Of a DNA stretch of 64,000 bases, positions 1 through 8,707 are shown one piece after another. Source of the DNA: WTFY01 sp965220895 (GTDB taxonomy: Bacteria; Pseudomonadota; Gammaproteobacteria; UBA4575); NCBI GenBank assembly GCA_965220895.1, contig OZ244850.1:496001-560000 (forward strand), read 5' to 3'. Position numbers and translations under genes: made by a program. Each line of letters begins with the position of its first letter. Position 1 is the stretch's first letter. The notes beneath the pieces are model-generated. The model made no database searches, had not been told where the DNA came from, and worked only from the letters and a program-made list of their open reading frames with translations.

Positions 1-1
1 C

Positions 2-394
2 TGGGGCACCCGCAGCTTCCTGACCCCGCAGGTGGGCGTCTCGCACACGCAGGTGGACATTGACGGCTTCACCGATGCCACCGGGGCGCGGGCCGCGTTC
101 CGGGATGCCGAACGCTCCAGCGCCCGCCTGGGCGTGAGGGCCGATACCACCACCACCGCAGTGGCGTTATACGGTTCCGTGCATCTGGAGCATCACCTGG
201 AGACCGGCACCACCGCAGACGTCTCCGGGGAGCGCCTGCGCGCCCGGACCCCGGACCACGACCTGCACCTCGCCCTGGGCGCACAGTGGCAGACCGGGCC
301 GTGGATCCTCCAGGCCGGCCTCGGTGCACGCCATGCCCTCGGCAGCGACAGCCACGAATACTCCGGAGACCTCAGGGTCGGGGTGCCGTTCTAG
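2..394 (+). CDS. Autotransporter beta-barrel domain, C-terminal fragment (partial)
   Basis: The frame is open from the left edge, so only the last 130 or so residues are seen. The sequence alternates polar and apolar residues in short strands (for example WILQAGLGARHAL and EYSGDLRVGVPF) and ends in phenylalanine, as outer-membrane barrels recognised by the BAM complex do. The pattern of QVGVSHTQVDIDGF and LGAQWQTGPW fits the translocator barrel of type V autotransporters. The passenger lies outside the window, so its function cannot be given. A stand-alone outer-membrane beta-barrel is possible but less likely. Confidence 0.7.
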   Translation, partial: WGTRSFLTPQVGVSHTQVDIDGFTDATGARAAFRDAERSSARLGVRADTTTTAVALYGSVHLEHHLETGTTADVSGERLRARTPDHDLHLALGAQWQTGPWILQAGLGARHALGSDSHEYSGDLRVGVPF

Positions 395-574
395 AGAGAC
401 TTCTTTATTCCCCCAACACTACCTGGAACTTCCTGATGGCGCTTCCGGAGAGTCCTGTGCCCCTTGGAGGCTCCTGATCCGACCGTGCCATAGTGCAGAA
501 CCCATACAACTTGACAATTGCGGCGCCACAGCCGTTAATGCAGATATCTGTATTACCGGAGGGTCGCACAGACC

Positions 575-1852
575 TTGGACGATTATTCGATAGGCACACT
601 GTTTTTGGTGTTGTTTATTTTATTTATCCTCTCCGCATTTTTCTCAGGTTCGGAAACTGCATTGATGGCGCTAGATCGCTATCGCCTGCGCCACATGGCC
701 CGTACGGGCCGGCGCGGTGCAAAGCAGGCGCAAAAGCTGCTCGAAAAACCCGACCGCCTCATTGGCCTGATCCTGCTCGGCAACAATGTGGTCAACATCC
801 TGATTGCCCAGCTGTCCGCCTACATCGGTTACCGCCTGCACGGCGATATCGGGATTGCGGCGGCCACTTTCATCCTGATCTTTGCGATCCTGATCTTCGC
901 CGAACTGACTCCGAAGACCGTCGCCGCCCTGCATGCGGAAAAACTGGCGCTGCCGGCCGCGGTGGTCTATGCACCCTTGCTTGCCGTGACCTACCCCTTT
1001 GTCTGGACCGTGAACCTGTTTGCCAACAACCTGCTGAGATTATTCGGGATTGAAGTCAAGGACAACACCACCAACAAGCTCAGTCACGAGGAATTGCGCA
1101 CCGTGGTTGATGACGAGCATATCTCCATCTCCAGTGAACACCAGCAGATGCTGCTGGGGGTTCTGGACCTGGAAAAGATCACGGTGGAAGACATCATGAT
1201 CCCGAAAAACGAGATTGCCGCCCTCGACCTGGAAGATGACTGGGAAGAAATCGTCTCGCAACTGAAGAACATTTCCTATACACGAATCCCAGTCTGTCGC
1301 GGTGGCATCGACAACGTCGTCGGTTTTCTGCATGTACGCAAGCTGTTCATCAATGTCATCCACAAGGAGGTCGGGCCCGAGGACCTGGAGCAGGCATTGC
1401 GCGAGCCGTATTTCATCCCGGAAGGCACCAACCTGAAAAAATTGCTGTTCGAGCTGCAAGACAAGAAACGAAGGTTCAGCCTGGTGGTCGACGAATTCGG
1501 CGACATCCAGGGGCTGGTCACGCTGGAAGACCTGCTGGAGGAAATCGTCGGCGAGTTCACCAATGACCCGGCCACCTACGATGTCGAGATTCATCCGCAG
1601 CAGGACGGCACGTACTTCGTGGACGGGGGCACGCATATCCGCGACATCAACAAGGCCCTGGACCTGGAACTGCACGACCACGGGCCCAAGACCATCAATG
1701 GCCTGATCCTGGAACAGATGGAATCCATTCCGGAACCAGGAACCACCGTGCTGATCGACGGCTACCCCATCGAAGTCGTGCGCACCCACAAGAATGCGGT
1801 CCGCACGGCCCGGATCAGCCCGCAACTGCGCAAGCACCCCGAGGCGGTCTAG
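575..1852 (+). CDS. corB: CorB/YfjD-type CNNM (DUF21) and CBS-domain membrane protein
   Basis: 425 residues. The N-terminal third is a DUF21/CNNM membrane domain with the hallmark stretch FFSGSETALMALDRYRLR and about three further hydrophobic helices to residue 180. Two CBS domains follow (about 200-325), with the diagnostic IMIPKNEIAALD and RFSLVVDEFGDIQGLVTLED. A CorC/HlyC C-terminal domain ends the protein. Family members are inner-membrane proteins linked to magnesium/cobalt efflux or resistance. The start is a TTG at 575; an AGGG-type ribosome site (558-563) lies about 11 nt upstream, and no ATG fits. It is followed 59 nt later by radA on the same strand. The family is clear; the exact ion is not. 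Confidence 0.88.
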   Translation: MDDYSIGTLFLVLFILFILSAFFSGSETALMALDRYRLRHMARTGRRGAKQAQKLLEKPDRLIGLILLGNNVVNILIAQLSAYIGYRLHGDIGIAAATFILIFAILIFAELTPKTVAALHAEKLALPAAVVYAPLLAVTYPFVWTVNLFANNLLRLFGIEVKDNTTNKLSHEELRTVVDDEHISISSEHQQMLLGVLDLEKITVEDIMIPKNEIAALDLEDDWEEIVSQLKNISYTRIPVCRGGIDNVVGFLHVRKLFINVIHKEVGPEDLEQALREPYFIPEGTNLKKLLFELQDKKRRFSLVVDEFGDIQGLVTLEDLLEEIVGEFTNDPATYDVEIHPQQDGTYFVDGGTHIRDINKALDLELHDHGPKTINGLILEQMESIPEPGTTVLIDGYPIEVVRTHKNAVRTARISPQLRKHPEAV

Positions 1853-1911
1853 CCCCGGTCGTCCGCAAGCACGACCCGGAGTTGCCCCCGCCTCTCGGGT
1901 ACAATGTCCAG

Positions 1912-3264
1912 ATGGCTAAAGAAGCAAGCTTTGTCTGCACGGAATGCGGCGGTCTTTTCACCAAGTGGACGGGCCAGTGCCCCAGCTGCGGTGCCTGGAA
2001 CACGATCGAGAAGCAGTCTGCCGTGCTCAGGCAAAACAAGGCCATCTCGCTGCTGCACGCCGGCGATGTCGCCGAGATCCAGACGGTCAGTGAAATTGAC
2101 TTCGAGTCGCAGGATCGCACTACGACCACCCTTGCAGAACTCGACCGGGTGCTGGGGGGTGGAATCGTCACCGGCTCCGTGGTGCTGGTCGGCGGCAACC
2201 CCGGCATTGGCAAGTCGACCCTGTTGCTGCAGGTCCTGTGTGCACTGGATCACCAGCGCGCCCTGTACGTGACCGGCGAGGAGTCCCTTCAGCAGGTGGC
2301 CCTGCGTGCGGAGCGGCTGGGCTACAAGGATGCGCCGCTGCGTGTTCTGGCATCCACCCGCCTTGAGGAAATACTGGCCTGTGCCATGCGGGAGCGTCCG
2401 AGCATCATGGTGATCGACTCGATTCAGTCGCTGGCGTCCGAGAAGACACCTTCGGCACCCGGTTCGGTCTCCCAGGTGAGGGATTGCGCCAACCGCGTCA
2501 CCCAGTTCGCCAAGCAAACCGACACCACGGTTTTCATGGTGGGCCACGTTACCAAGGAAGGCTCCATTGCCGGACCGCGGGTGCTCGAGCATGTCGTGGA
2601 CACCGTGTTGTATTTCGAAGGCGACGACGGTGGGCGTTACCGCGTGCTGAGGGCGGCCAAGAACCGCTTCGGGGCAGTCAATGAACTGGGAGTCTTCGTA
2701 ATGCAGGATGCGGGCCTGAAGGGGGTCAAGAACCCCTCGGCCATCTTCCTGTCGCGACATGCCAGCACGGCCCCCGGCAGCGTGATCACCGTCACCTGTG
2801 AGGCCACCCGGCCCTTGCTGCTGGAAGTACAGACCCTGGTGGAGGATACCCCGGCCAGCCATCCGAAACGAGTGGCGATTGGTATTGACCAGAACCGCCT
2901 GACCATGCTGCTTGCCATACTGCACCGGCATGGAGGTGTCGATATCTATGACAAGGATGTGTTCGTGAACATCGTCGGCGGCGTCCAGCTGAAGGAAACC
3001 GGCGCAGACCTTGCAGTCCTGCTGGCGACCTACTCCAGTTTCAAGAACCACGCCCTGGACAATGGGCTTGCGGCCTTCGGGGAGATCGGGCTGACCGGCG
3101 AGGTTCGCCCGGTCTATAACGGCCTGGCCCGCCTGAAAGAGGCACGCGAGCACGGGGTGACCCGGGCAATCATTCCCAAGGCCAATCAGCCCAAGACCCG
3201 GGTGCCCGGACTGGAAGTGATTGCCGTCAGTCGGCTCGACGAGGCGGTCGGGCACATCGCCTAG
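1912..3264 (+). CDS. radA: DNA repair protein RadA (Sms)
   Basis: 450 residues, close to the usual length. A four-cysteine zinc finger (C9, C12, C23, C26) opens the protein. Next come a RecA-like ATPase with Walker A GGNPGIGKST (94-103), the RadA-specific KNRFG motif near 250, and a Lon-protease-like C-terminal domain. RadA is a DnaB-like branch-migration helicase acting on recombination intermediates. The start chosen is ATG 1912 (MAKEASFVC), which matches family N-termini; a TTG 30 nt upstream is in frame but adds non-conserved residues. The fdhD start lies 5 nt after the stop, suggesting co-transcription. Confidence 0.95.
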   Translation: MAKEASFVCTECGGLFTKWTGQCPSCGAWNTIEKQSAVLRQNKAISLLHAGDVAEIQTVSEIDFESQDRTTTTLAELDRVLGGGIVTGSVVLVGGNPGIGKSTLLLQVLCALDHQRALYVTGEESLQQVALRAERLGYKDAPLRVLASTRLEEILACAMRERPSIMVIDSIQSLASEKTPSAPGSVSQVRDCANRVTQFAKQTDTTVFMVGHVTKEGSIAGPRVLEHVVDTVLYFEGDDGGRYRVLRAAKNRFGAVNELGVFVMQDAGLKGVKNPSAIFLSRHASTAPGSVITVTCEATRPLLLEVQTLVEDTPASHPKRVAIGIDQNRLTMLLAILHRHGGVDIYDKDVFVNIVGGVQLKETGADLAVLLATYSSFKNHALDNGLAAFGEIGLTGEVRPVYNGLARLKEAREHGVTRAIIPKANQPKTRVPGLEVIAVSRLDEAVGHIA

Positions 3265-3268
3265 CACG

Positions 3269-4114
3269 ATGAACCTGCCTTACCGTCCCAAGATGTCACG
3301 CCAGGGGCTTGCGCCCACGCATGCGGTGACGGTTACCAACCAGTTTCACGAACAGCGAGAGGTGCAGGTCGCTGGAGAATCCCCCCTGACCCTGAAGGTC
3401 AACGACCGCGAGCTGGTGACGCTGATGACGCTCGGCACCCATCCGGAAGAGCTCGCGCTCGGCTACCTGCGCAACCAGCGTCTGCTGGAAGATATTTCCG
3501 ACATTGCCTCGGTCGAGGTCGACTGGGACAAGGAAACCGTCGAAATCATGACTCGGGAAGGCCGGGAAATTACCGATTGGGAGGAAAAACTAAGCAATCG
3601 AACAGTGACCTCAGGCTGTGGCCAGGGCACGGTTTTCAGTTGCACGCTGGACAAGCTGTACGATGTCCGGCTTCCGCAAGTGACCCTGAAACAGTCGAAA
3701 ATCTATGACTTGCTGACGGCCATCACCCGCTTCAATGACATCTACAAGCGAGCCGGTGCCGTGCACGGCTGCGCACTGTGCCATGGCACCGAAATCCTGA
3801 AGTTCGTTGAAGATGTCGGAAGACACAACGCCGCGGATGCCATTTCGGGCTGGATGTGGCTGGAACAGGTCGCAGGTGCGGACAAGATTTTCTACACCAC
3901 GGGTCGGCTAACCTCCGAGATGATCATGAAGTCTGCACACATGGGAATTCCGGTGCTGCTGTCACGCTCCGGGGTGACTCACATGGGCCTTGAACTGGCG
4001 CGCGACCTGGGCATCGTCATGATTGCGCGTGCCAAGGGGCGCGCGTTTCTCGTATACCACGGTACAGAACAGATCGAATTTGATGCCCGTCCCAAACCCC
4101 CGCCGCTTGAGTAA
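3269..4114 (+). CDS. fdhD: Formate dehydrogenase accessory sulfurtransferase FdhD
   Basis: 281 residues, family-typical. FdhD passes sulfur from the IscS cysteine desulfurase to the molybdenum cofactor of formate dehydrogenase. Conserved blocks are seen: HPEELALGYL near the N-terminus, EDVGRHNAADAISG, FYTTGRLTSEMIMKSA and GIPVLLSRSGVTHMGLELA. The start is ATG 3269, directly behind radA. Odd point: the loop that carries a CxxC pair in E. coli FdhD reads SGCGQGT here, with one cysteine (C117). A separate CxxC (C168 and C171, in HGCALCHG) sits ahead of the conserved DVGRH motif. No formate dehydrogenase genes are in this window. Confidence 0.9.
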   Translation: MNLPYRPKMSRQGLAPTHAVTVTNQFHEQREVQVAGESPLTLKVNDRELVTLMTLGTHPEELALGYLRNQRLLEDISDIASVEVDWDKETVEIMTREGREITDWEEKLSNRTVTSGCGQGTVFSCTLDKLYDVRLPQVTLKQSKIYDLLTAITRFNDIYKRAGAVHGCALCHGTEILKFVEDVGRHNAADAISGWMWLEQVAGADKIFYTTGRLTSEMIMKSAHMGIPVLLSRSGVTHMGLELARDLGIVMIARAKGRAFLVYHGTEQIEFDARPKPPPLE

Positions 4115-4299
4115 GTGCTGGTGCGTCCATTGCCCATTTTGGCCAACGCTACAGACCCGGCTATGACGGGATGTCGTAAAAATCCAACGCGATCAGATGT
4201 CCCGCGTCGTTGCTGCCAGGAAAATTACAGACAAGCATCACCAGATACGCATTGCCTCAATGGAGTCCAGGCCTGGTCTGGTATCAAGAAGGGTCTGTG

Positions 4300-5109
4300 C
4301 TAGGCAAAATCCAGTGCGCGTCGAAGGGGCTGAATCACAAGACTGATCAGGAAAAGGAGTAATGCCATCACGACGATGGATGGCCCTGAAGGCACATCCA
4401 ACACCAGTGAGCCAAACAGCCCACCACCCGAGGAAATTATTCCAACCACAGCCGCAAGTACTGCCATTTGCTCTGGTGTGCGAGACAGGGACTGCGCCGC
4501 TGCAGCCGGGATGATCAACAAGGCTACGACCAGAAGTACGCCGACCACCTTCATACCCGCTGCCACAGCCCCGGCGATCAGGACCATGTAGATGATCTGG
4601 CTACGCCCCACCGGACTGCCTTCAGCACGTGCCAGATCCTCGTGCACGGTGAGCGCAACCAGCGGATGCCATATGTAGGCCAGCACTGCGAGGCAAAACA
4701 AGCCGCCGATCCACACCATGAACACGTCACCCCGGGACACGGCAAGTACATCACCAAAAAGATAACTTAACAGGTCATGGCCGTACGATGAGCCGGAAAT
4801 CGCCAGGATGACCACGCCCAAAGCCAGCGTACTGTGAGACAACAGCCCGAGCAGGGTATCACTTGCAAGATAAACCACCCTTTGCAAAAACAGCAGTGCC
4901 AATGCCGTCAGGAACGCAATGGCAAACACACCTAGCACCGGTGAACTGCCCAGGATTACTCCAAGTGCGATTCCGAGCAAAGCCGAGTGCGCCATGGTAT
5001 CTCCAAAATAGGCCATTCGGCGCCACAGTAAAAAGCAGCCCAGCGGACCGGCTACACAGCTGACACCAGCTGCGACCAACAGTGCACGAACAAAGAAGTC
5101 ATCCAGCAT
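4300..5109 (-). CDS. znuB: Zinc ABC transporter permease ZnuB
   Basis: 269 residues of mostly hydrophobic helices (about seven or eight) of the ABC-3 permease family. Typical stretches are LGCFLLWRRMAYFGDTMAHSAL near the N-terminus and a GVLLVVALLIIPAAAA segment. It forms the inner-membrane channel of the high-affinity zinc importer with ZnuC. The start is ATG 5109, preceded by GAGGTCACGG; it overlaps the znuC end by 11 nt, showing translational coupling. The partner zinc-binding protein ZnuA is not encoded next to it here and must lie elsewhere. Manganese/iron permeases of the same family are alternatives, but the zur neighbour argues for zinc. Confidence 0.92.
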   Translation of the reverse strand: MLDDFFVRALLVAAGVSCVAGPLGCFLLWRRMAYFGDTMAHSALLGIALGVILGSSPVLGVFAIAFLTALALLFLQRVVYLASDTLLGLLSHSTLALGVVILAISGSSYGHDLLSYLFGDVLAVSRGDVFMVWIGGLFCLAVLAYIWHPLVALTVHEDLARAEGSPVGRSQIIYMVLIAGAVAAGMKVVGVLLVVALLIIPAAAAQSLSRTPEQMAVLAAVVGIISSGGGLFGSLVLDVPSGPSIVVMALLLFLISLVIQPLRRALDFA

Positions 5110-5944
5110 CCCGTGACCTCGTCTCATGCGGCATGCGGCCATACGCATTTTCATGGGTAACCGTAGCGGCTTCGCCAGGGCCGCTCACCACAGTATCCAG
5201 TGTCTCTGCCACGCTGCCAAACTCATGCACGTGGTCATGACTGTGCTGATAAAGTGCGGTGACGACGCCGGCACGAGTGCCAAACAAGCGCTGGAATTCA
5301 TCATGCCCGACCACTTCCTGGGGCACCCCGGTACAGCATATGTGGTGATTCAGGCAGACGACCCGGTCAGTGGCCGCCATGACAATATGGAGATCATGGC
5401 TCACCATGAGCACACCGCAACCATGGCGCGCAACGATTTCTGCGATCAGCGCATACATTTCCGCTTCACCGATATAATCCACTCCCGACACCGGCTCATC
5501 CAGGAGCAGAAGGTCTGGATCGCGCAGCAGCGCGCGTGCCAGCAAAACCCTGCGCAGTTCGCCTCCCGAAAGATCAGACATGCGGGCTTCAAGCAGTTTC
5601 CGTGAACCGGTTTCATCAAGTGCTGCCTCAACGGCACTCTGGGGAGACTGGCTGGTCAGGCTCATCATGCGTTTTACAGTGATAGGCATGTTAGAGCTCA
5701 GGTGGAGATGCTGGGGCACATAGCCTACCCGGACAGAGGATTCGCGCTGCACCCGCCCGGTATCCGGCGACAGCAATCCGAGCAGTACACGTACCAGCGT
5801 GGTTTTGCCGGCACCGTTGGGCCCAATCAGAGTTACCACTTCACCCCGGTCGACGTGGATGTCCACCCCGTGAAGAAGCAGACGCCCTTTTCTGCGAATG
5901 CTGATTCCCTGGGCCTCGATCAACCGGACCCTGTCCGTGTTCAA
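5099..5944 (-). CDS. znuC: Zinc ABC transporter ATP-binding protein ZnuC
   Basis: 281 residues. Walker A GPNGAGKTT is at 41-49, the ABC signature LSGGELRRVLLARALL lies near 135-150, and Walker B with LLLLDEPVSGVD follows. The protein powers zinc import through ZnuB. The start is TTG 5944, which overlaps the zur stop as TTGA, so translation of the two genes is coupled. The C-terminal tail after about residue 225 is rich in histidine and acidic residues (HSHDHVHEF), plausible for zinc sensing. Order in the operon is zur-znuC-znuB. Confidence 0.93.
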   Translation of the reverse strand: MNTDRVRLIEAQGISIRRKGRLLLHGVDIHVDRGEVVTLIGPNGAGKTTLVRVLLGLLSPDTGRVQRESSVRVGYVPQHLHLSSNMPITVKRMMSLTSQSPQSAVEAALDETGSRKLLEARMSDLSGGELRRVLLARALLRDPDLLLLDEPVSGVDYIGEAEMYALIAEIVARHGCGVLMVSHDLHIVMAATDRVVCLNHHICCTGVPQEVVGHDEFQRLFGTRAGVVTALYQHSHDHVHEFGSVAETLDTVVSGPGEAATVTHENAYGRMPHETRSRDAG

Positions 5945-6444
5945 TGGTCAGTCCCGTCGGATGCCGAAGTGCTGGCACAGTCCGGACAAAGTCCGCGGGC
6001 CTCGAGAACCTGGGAGTGGAGTTCGAAGCCGGTCTGACCCGCCAGGTCGGCAATGGCATTCTGCATGCGTTCCGCATCAACTTCAGCGACCGTTTTACAC
6101 CGCTCACATACCAGAAATATGGTGCTGTGGTGACGTCCCGGTCGATTGCAGGCAAGGTAGGCATTGCAGCTTTCAATTCGATGTACCAGACCAATCGATT
6201 CCAGGAACTCAAGGGCACGGTAAATCTGGGCAGGTGCGGGTCTGCGCCCTTTCCAGTCAAACTGTTTCATGAGTTCGTAGACGCCTGACGGGCGATGGCC
6301 GGCCAGCAACAACTCGAGGACGGAACGACGATTCGCGGTGAAGCGCTGATTACGTTTCGCGCATGCGGCTTCCGCATATGCCATACCCGCATGAACGCAG
6401 GCTTCGTGATCGTGCTGACGTTCCGGGAAAAATGACTGGTCCAT
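5941..6444 (-). CDS. zur: Zinc uptake regulator Zur (Fur family)
   Basis: 167 residues. The winged-helix part contains RFTANRRSVLELLLAGHRPSGVYEL and the recognition helix APAQIYRALEFLESIGLVHRIES. The dimerisation part has two CxxC pairs (CERC and CPDC) that bind the structural zinc of Fur/Zur proteins. First gene of the zur-znuC-znuB operon, whose promoter region holds a Zur-box-like palindrome, so it should repress itself and the importer when zinc is plentiful. ATG 6444 is preferred, because AGGTGAT lies just upstream; an in-frame GTG at 6453 is possible. A Fur-type iron sensor is unlikely given the context. Confidence 0.92.
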   Translation of the reverse strand: MDQSFFPERQHDHEACVHAGMAYAEAACAKRNQRFTANRRSVLELLLAGHRPSGVYELMKQFDWKGRRPAPAQIYRALEFLESIGLVHRIESCNAYLACNRPGRHHSTIFLVCERCKTVAEVDAERMQNAIADLAGQTGFELHSQVLEARGLCPDCASTSASDGTDH

Positions 6445-6516
6445 AGCTATCACCTAGGCCAAAAGGAAGTCACGTTACGATGAAGGCACGAGCCCCACTG
6501 CCTCATCGAACTCTAG

Positions 6517-6531
6517 TGTTATAGTGTAACA
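6517..6531. promoter_or_regulatory. Zur-box-like operator upstream of zur-znuC-znuB
   Basis: TGTTATAGTGTAACA is a 15-nt inverted repeat (six of seven arm positions match) resembling the known gammaproteobacterial Zur box core GTTATA-N-TATAAC. It lies 73 nt upstream of the zur ATG. Zinc-dependent autorepression of the operon is the simplest reading. Confidence 0.65.
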
Positions 6532-6533
6532 TA

Positions 6534-6943
6534 ATGGCTAATGCAGACAAGGCGGACTATTCTTGCAACTAGATTGTGCCCTGAACAAATGGCCGCTGGG
6601 AACGCCAGCACTGCATGAAATCAGGGAGTCAAGGTTTCTTATCCAAGCCGTGCTATGACTCGATGTTCGGTGACCTGTCTGCGATAGCTTACCGCACTGT
6701 CAAACTTCCAGAGAGAAGGGAGAAAAGCTACCGTATACCATGACCAGACTTGTATTTGGTGGTTCGGTTGTTGTTACATTGCGGGCTCATCGCTCGGTTC
6801 CCTAACATCTCAACAGGGGCAGAGCGTTAGCTGGAAGACGCAAGGAGCCCAGTTGGGGGCGCGTACTTTCGCACTCTGGATGGGCTTTCAATGACTGTGA
6901 TTAGAAACACTTATCCGGTGCAGAAAATCGACGGCATGCAACC
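6534..6943. other. Intergenic region, no gene recognised; left edge of accessory island
   Basis: About 410 nt between the Zur box and the end of the E1-like gene. No open frame with a plausible ribosome site, no tRNA-like fold and no transposon end is seen. Coding style differs on the two sides: zinc operon on the left, lower-GC accessory genes on the right. This is the likely left boundary of the island. Confidence 0.4.
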
Positions 6944-7804
6944 TTAGGCAGTTGCTTTTCGAAAATATCGTTCAAGGTCCGCTCGATCACCCTGCCCGCG
7001 CACCACTGAGCAGTAGTAGCAATCTTCGGGCGCTGTCATCATTTTCTTGGTAACAATACCTCGGTCTCCCCGATAGGTCTGGAACGTATAGGGAACCTGA
7101 ATCCCTGTCGTGAGTGCCATAAAGGCAGTCACACCAAGTGAGGCAACTACACCATTCACCGAGACAACTGAAGGGCCAGCTTCTGCAAGCACGCTCGGCT
7201 CGATTCCGTAGACGGCAGCTTCATTTTCAATCAATTTAGTTGGTGAGAAGTATCGGCGTACCTCGTCAGGATCAAGAAGATCGAGGCAGTGCAAGCAACC
7301 ATAACCTCCCGTGACAATCGCAACATGTCCACCAAAAATCCCTACTTCGGGCACATCGGAAGCTAGATCGATCAGTGGCTTCTCATAGGCTACGCACGCC
7401 TCATTGATAAAAAATCGAACCCCATCATCATCCACACACCCGAAGATGAAATCAGCCTCTTTGATCGCCTTGAGTCCGGCCACTGAAAGTATGTCGTCCT
7501 TAGTAGGTATGATCGAGATTGCAGGATCAATTAGGTATACATGGCGTTTGGCAAGCTCCACTTTCGGTGACCCAGGAATTGGATCTGTATGCCACACTCC
7601 GACATAACGGTTGCGGTCTGAACGAGCGATGTCTTGTCGGTCAACTGGTACTATGCTACCCACTCCGAGTAGCGCAATTTGTGCAATCACGTGGCTGCCT
7701 AAACCACCGGCCCCCAAGACAGCTACACGGGTCTGCCTCAAGAGAGCCTGGCCCATTTTGCCGAACAATCGTTCATTGCGATCAAAACGATCCTCAGCCA
7801 TCAC
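6944..7804 (-). CDS. ThiF/E1-like ubiquitin-activating enzyme
   Basis: 286 residues, single adenylation domain. The Rossmann loop GAGGLGS is at 31-37, D55 ends strand 2, and the E1 signature RNRY is at 64-67. Two CxxC pairs (C170/C173 and C262/C265) form the structural zinc site of ThiF/MoeB/E1 folds. Such enzymes adenylate the C-terminus of a ubiquitin-like protein. The only other cysteines are C123 and C137; none lies in the crossover segment between the zinc pairs, where a transthiolation cysteine would be expected, so the acceptor is unclear. Last gene of a four-gene operon; it overlaps the JAMM gene by 11 nt. Confidence 0.85.
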   Translation of the reverse strand: MMAEDRFDRNERLFGKMGQALLRQTRVAVLGAGGLGSHVIAQIALLGVGSIVPVDRQDIARSDRNRYVGVWHTDPIPGSPKVELAKRHVYLIDPAISIIPTKDDILSVAGLKAIKEADFIFGCVDDDGVRFFINEACVAYEKPLIDLASDVPEVGIFGGHVAIVTGGYGCLHCLDLLDPDEVRRYFSPTKLIENEAAVYGIEPSVLAEAGPSVVSVNGVVASLGVTAFMALTTGIQVPYTFQTYRGDRGIVTKKMMTAPEDCYYCSVVRGQGDRADLERYFRKATA

Positions 7805-8318
7805 CCCATCCTCCGAGTGATAAGTTGGTTGGCGTCATAAGCTCGCTGCCGATGTCGATCCCGGCCAGTGGTTCGGGAATCCTGACATCTCCTGACCAGA
7901 TCAGTGCATCGAAGCCTGAAGGTGCAACCACTACAGCCAGGTAGGGCCGTTTTTGCAAACGCCACCGCATGTGTGGGACGGTTTCTTTCAACCCTATGCG
8001 GTCGGACAACGAGAAAAAAGCCTGCCAAGGGCCGAGGTGTGAGTGAAATTCGGCTAGCGATGCCCCTAGAACATGCGCTCGCTTAATCAGCCTGATTCGG
8101 ATCTCATCCGTCAGCTCGAAGTAATCCGTATGCTGGACTATGAAGTCATCCGAGCCTAGAAAGGCCTGATCGACCACCTCAAACTTCAACCCGTTGTCTA
8201 CGGGTTTTGTAATGAAAAAGAGGAAAGCAGCCTGTTCCCGCATCGAGTCTTTGTGCAGGAGGTGGTACCAAAGGCGCCTCTGCAGACTTTTGTCCAGCTT
8301 GAGGATGTTCACCCCCAT
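7794..8318 (-). CDS. JAB/JAMM (MPN) metalloprotease, deubiquitinase-like
   Basis: 174 residues. The zinc site of JAMM proteases is visible: E28 upstream, then H92-S-H94 and S103-x-x-D106. The spacing from HxH to SxxD is one residue longer than the common form. In related bacterial ubiquitin-like operons such proteases trim the ubiquitin-like precursor or remove it from targets. The start is ATG 8318: GGAAGGAG lies 5 nt upstream, and the codon overlaps the stop of the E2-like gene as TGATG. The frame extends 29 codons further upstream but without a better site. Confidence 0.85.
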   Translation of the reverse strand: MGVNILKLDKSLQRRLWYHLLHKDSMREQAAFLFFITKPVDNGLKFEVVDQAFLGSDDFIVQHTDYFELTDEIRIRLIKRAHVLGASLAEFHSHLGPWQAFFSLSDRIGLKETVPHMRWRLQKRPYLAVVVAPSGFDALIWSGDVRIPEPLAGIDIGSELMTPTNLSLGGWGDG

Positions 8319-8707
8319 CAGACTCCTTCCCGTAATCGGTGCATGAATGTCCGCACCCAACCCCATAGATTCGAACCCGAACGCACATCGCCGGTTGCAT
8401 GCCATCCTTCAGGCTGCCACGATAGAAACCGCCACTTACCTTCGAACGGAGGAGTGTATGGCGCACTATGCTCGGAGGGCGGTTCGCCATCCAAGTTCAA
8501 TTCCTGTGGTACTAAGAAACCGTATGGCTGCACACCAGGGTAACCTTCGGTAACGGTGAACACGACGGGAATCTCTGTCGGCACCCATTTCTCAGGTGTT
8601 TTAAGCATTTCAACTCTGAACCAGTGCATCGCATCCTCTACTAGATAGTCCACCCTTGTGTAGTGCAGCCGAAGAAGAGTTAACTCAGATTCGATCCGCG
8701 AGTGCAT
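8318..8707 (-). CDS. E2/UBC-like protein (prokaryotic E2 family), cysteine-free
   Basis: 129 residues. It resembles the bacterial E2/UBC-fold families found beside multi-ubiquitin proteins: IPVVFTVTEGYPGVQPYGFLVP matches the central UBC sheet with its Y-P-x2 turn, and RFLSWQPEGW the region that follows. Not one cysteine occurs in the protein, so a classical thioester cannot form. It either uses another nucleophile or acts as a scaffold. ATG 8707 is preferred: GAGG lies 6 nt upstream, and the gene overlaps the multi-ubiquitin gene by 23 nt. The fold assignment is by motif and context and is less certain than for its neighbours. Confidence 0.7.
   Translation of the reverse strand: MHSRIESELTLLRLHYTRVDYLVEDAMHWFRVEMLKTPEKWVPTEIPVVFTVTEGYPGVQPYGFLVPQELNLDGEPPSEHSAPYTPPFEGKWRFLSWQPEGWHATGDVRSGSNLWGWVRTFMHRLREGV

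Noticed and set aside
1040..1837. Long open frame opposite the corB-like gene (265 codons)
   Set aside because: It is the antisense shadow of a well-supported GC-rich gene and matches no protein pattern; similar shadows lie opposite radA (1849-3267) and clpB (46114-48015).
4115..4303. 62-codon frame after fdhD
   Set aside because: No ribosome site and no recognisable composition; it is simply the gap before znuB.
6534..6943. tRNA or sRNA at the left edge of the island as an attachment site
   Set aside because: No cloverleaf, GGTTCGAATCC-type T-arm or terminator could be found by eye.
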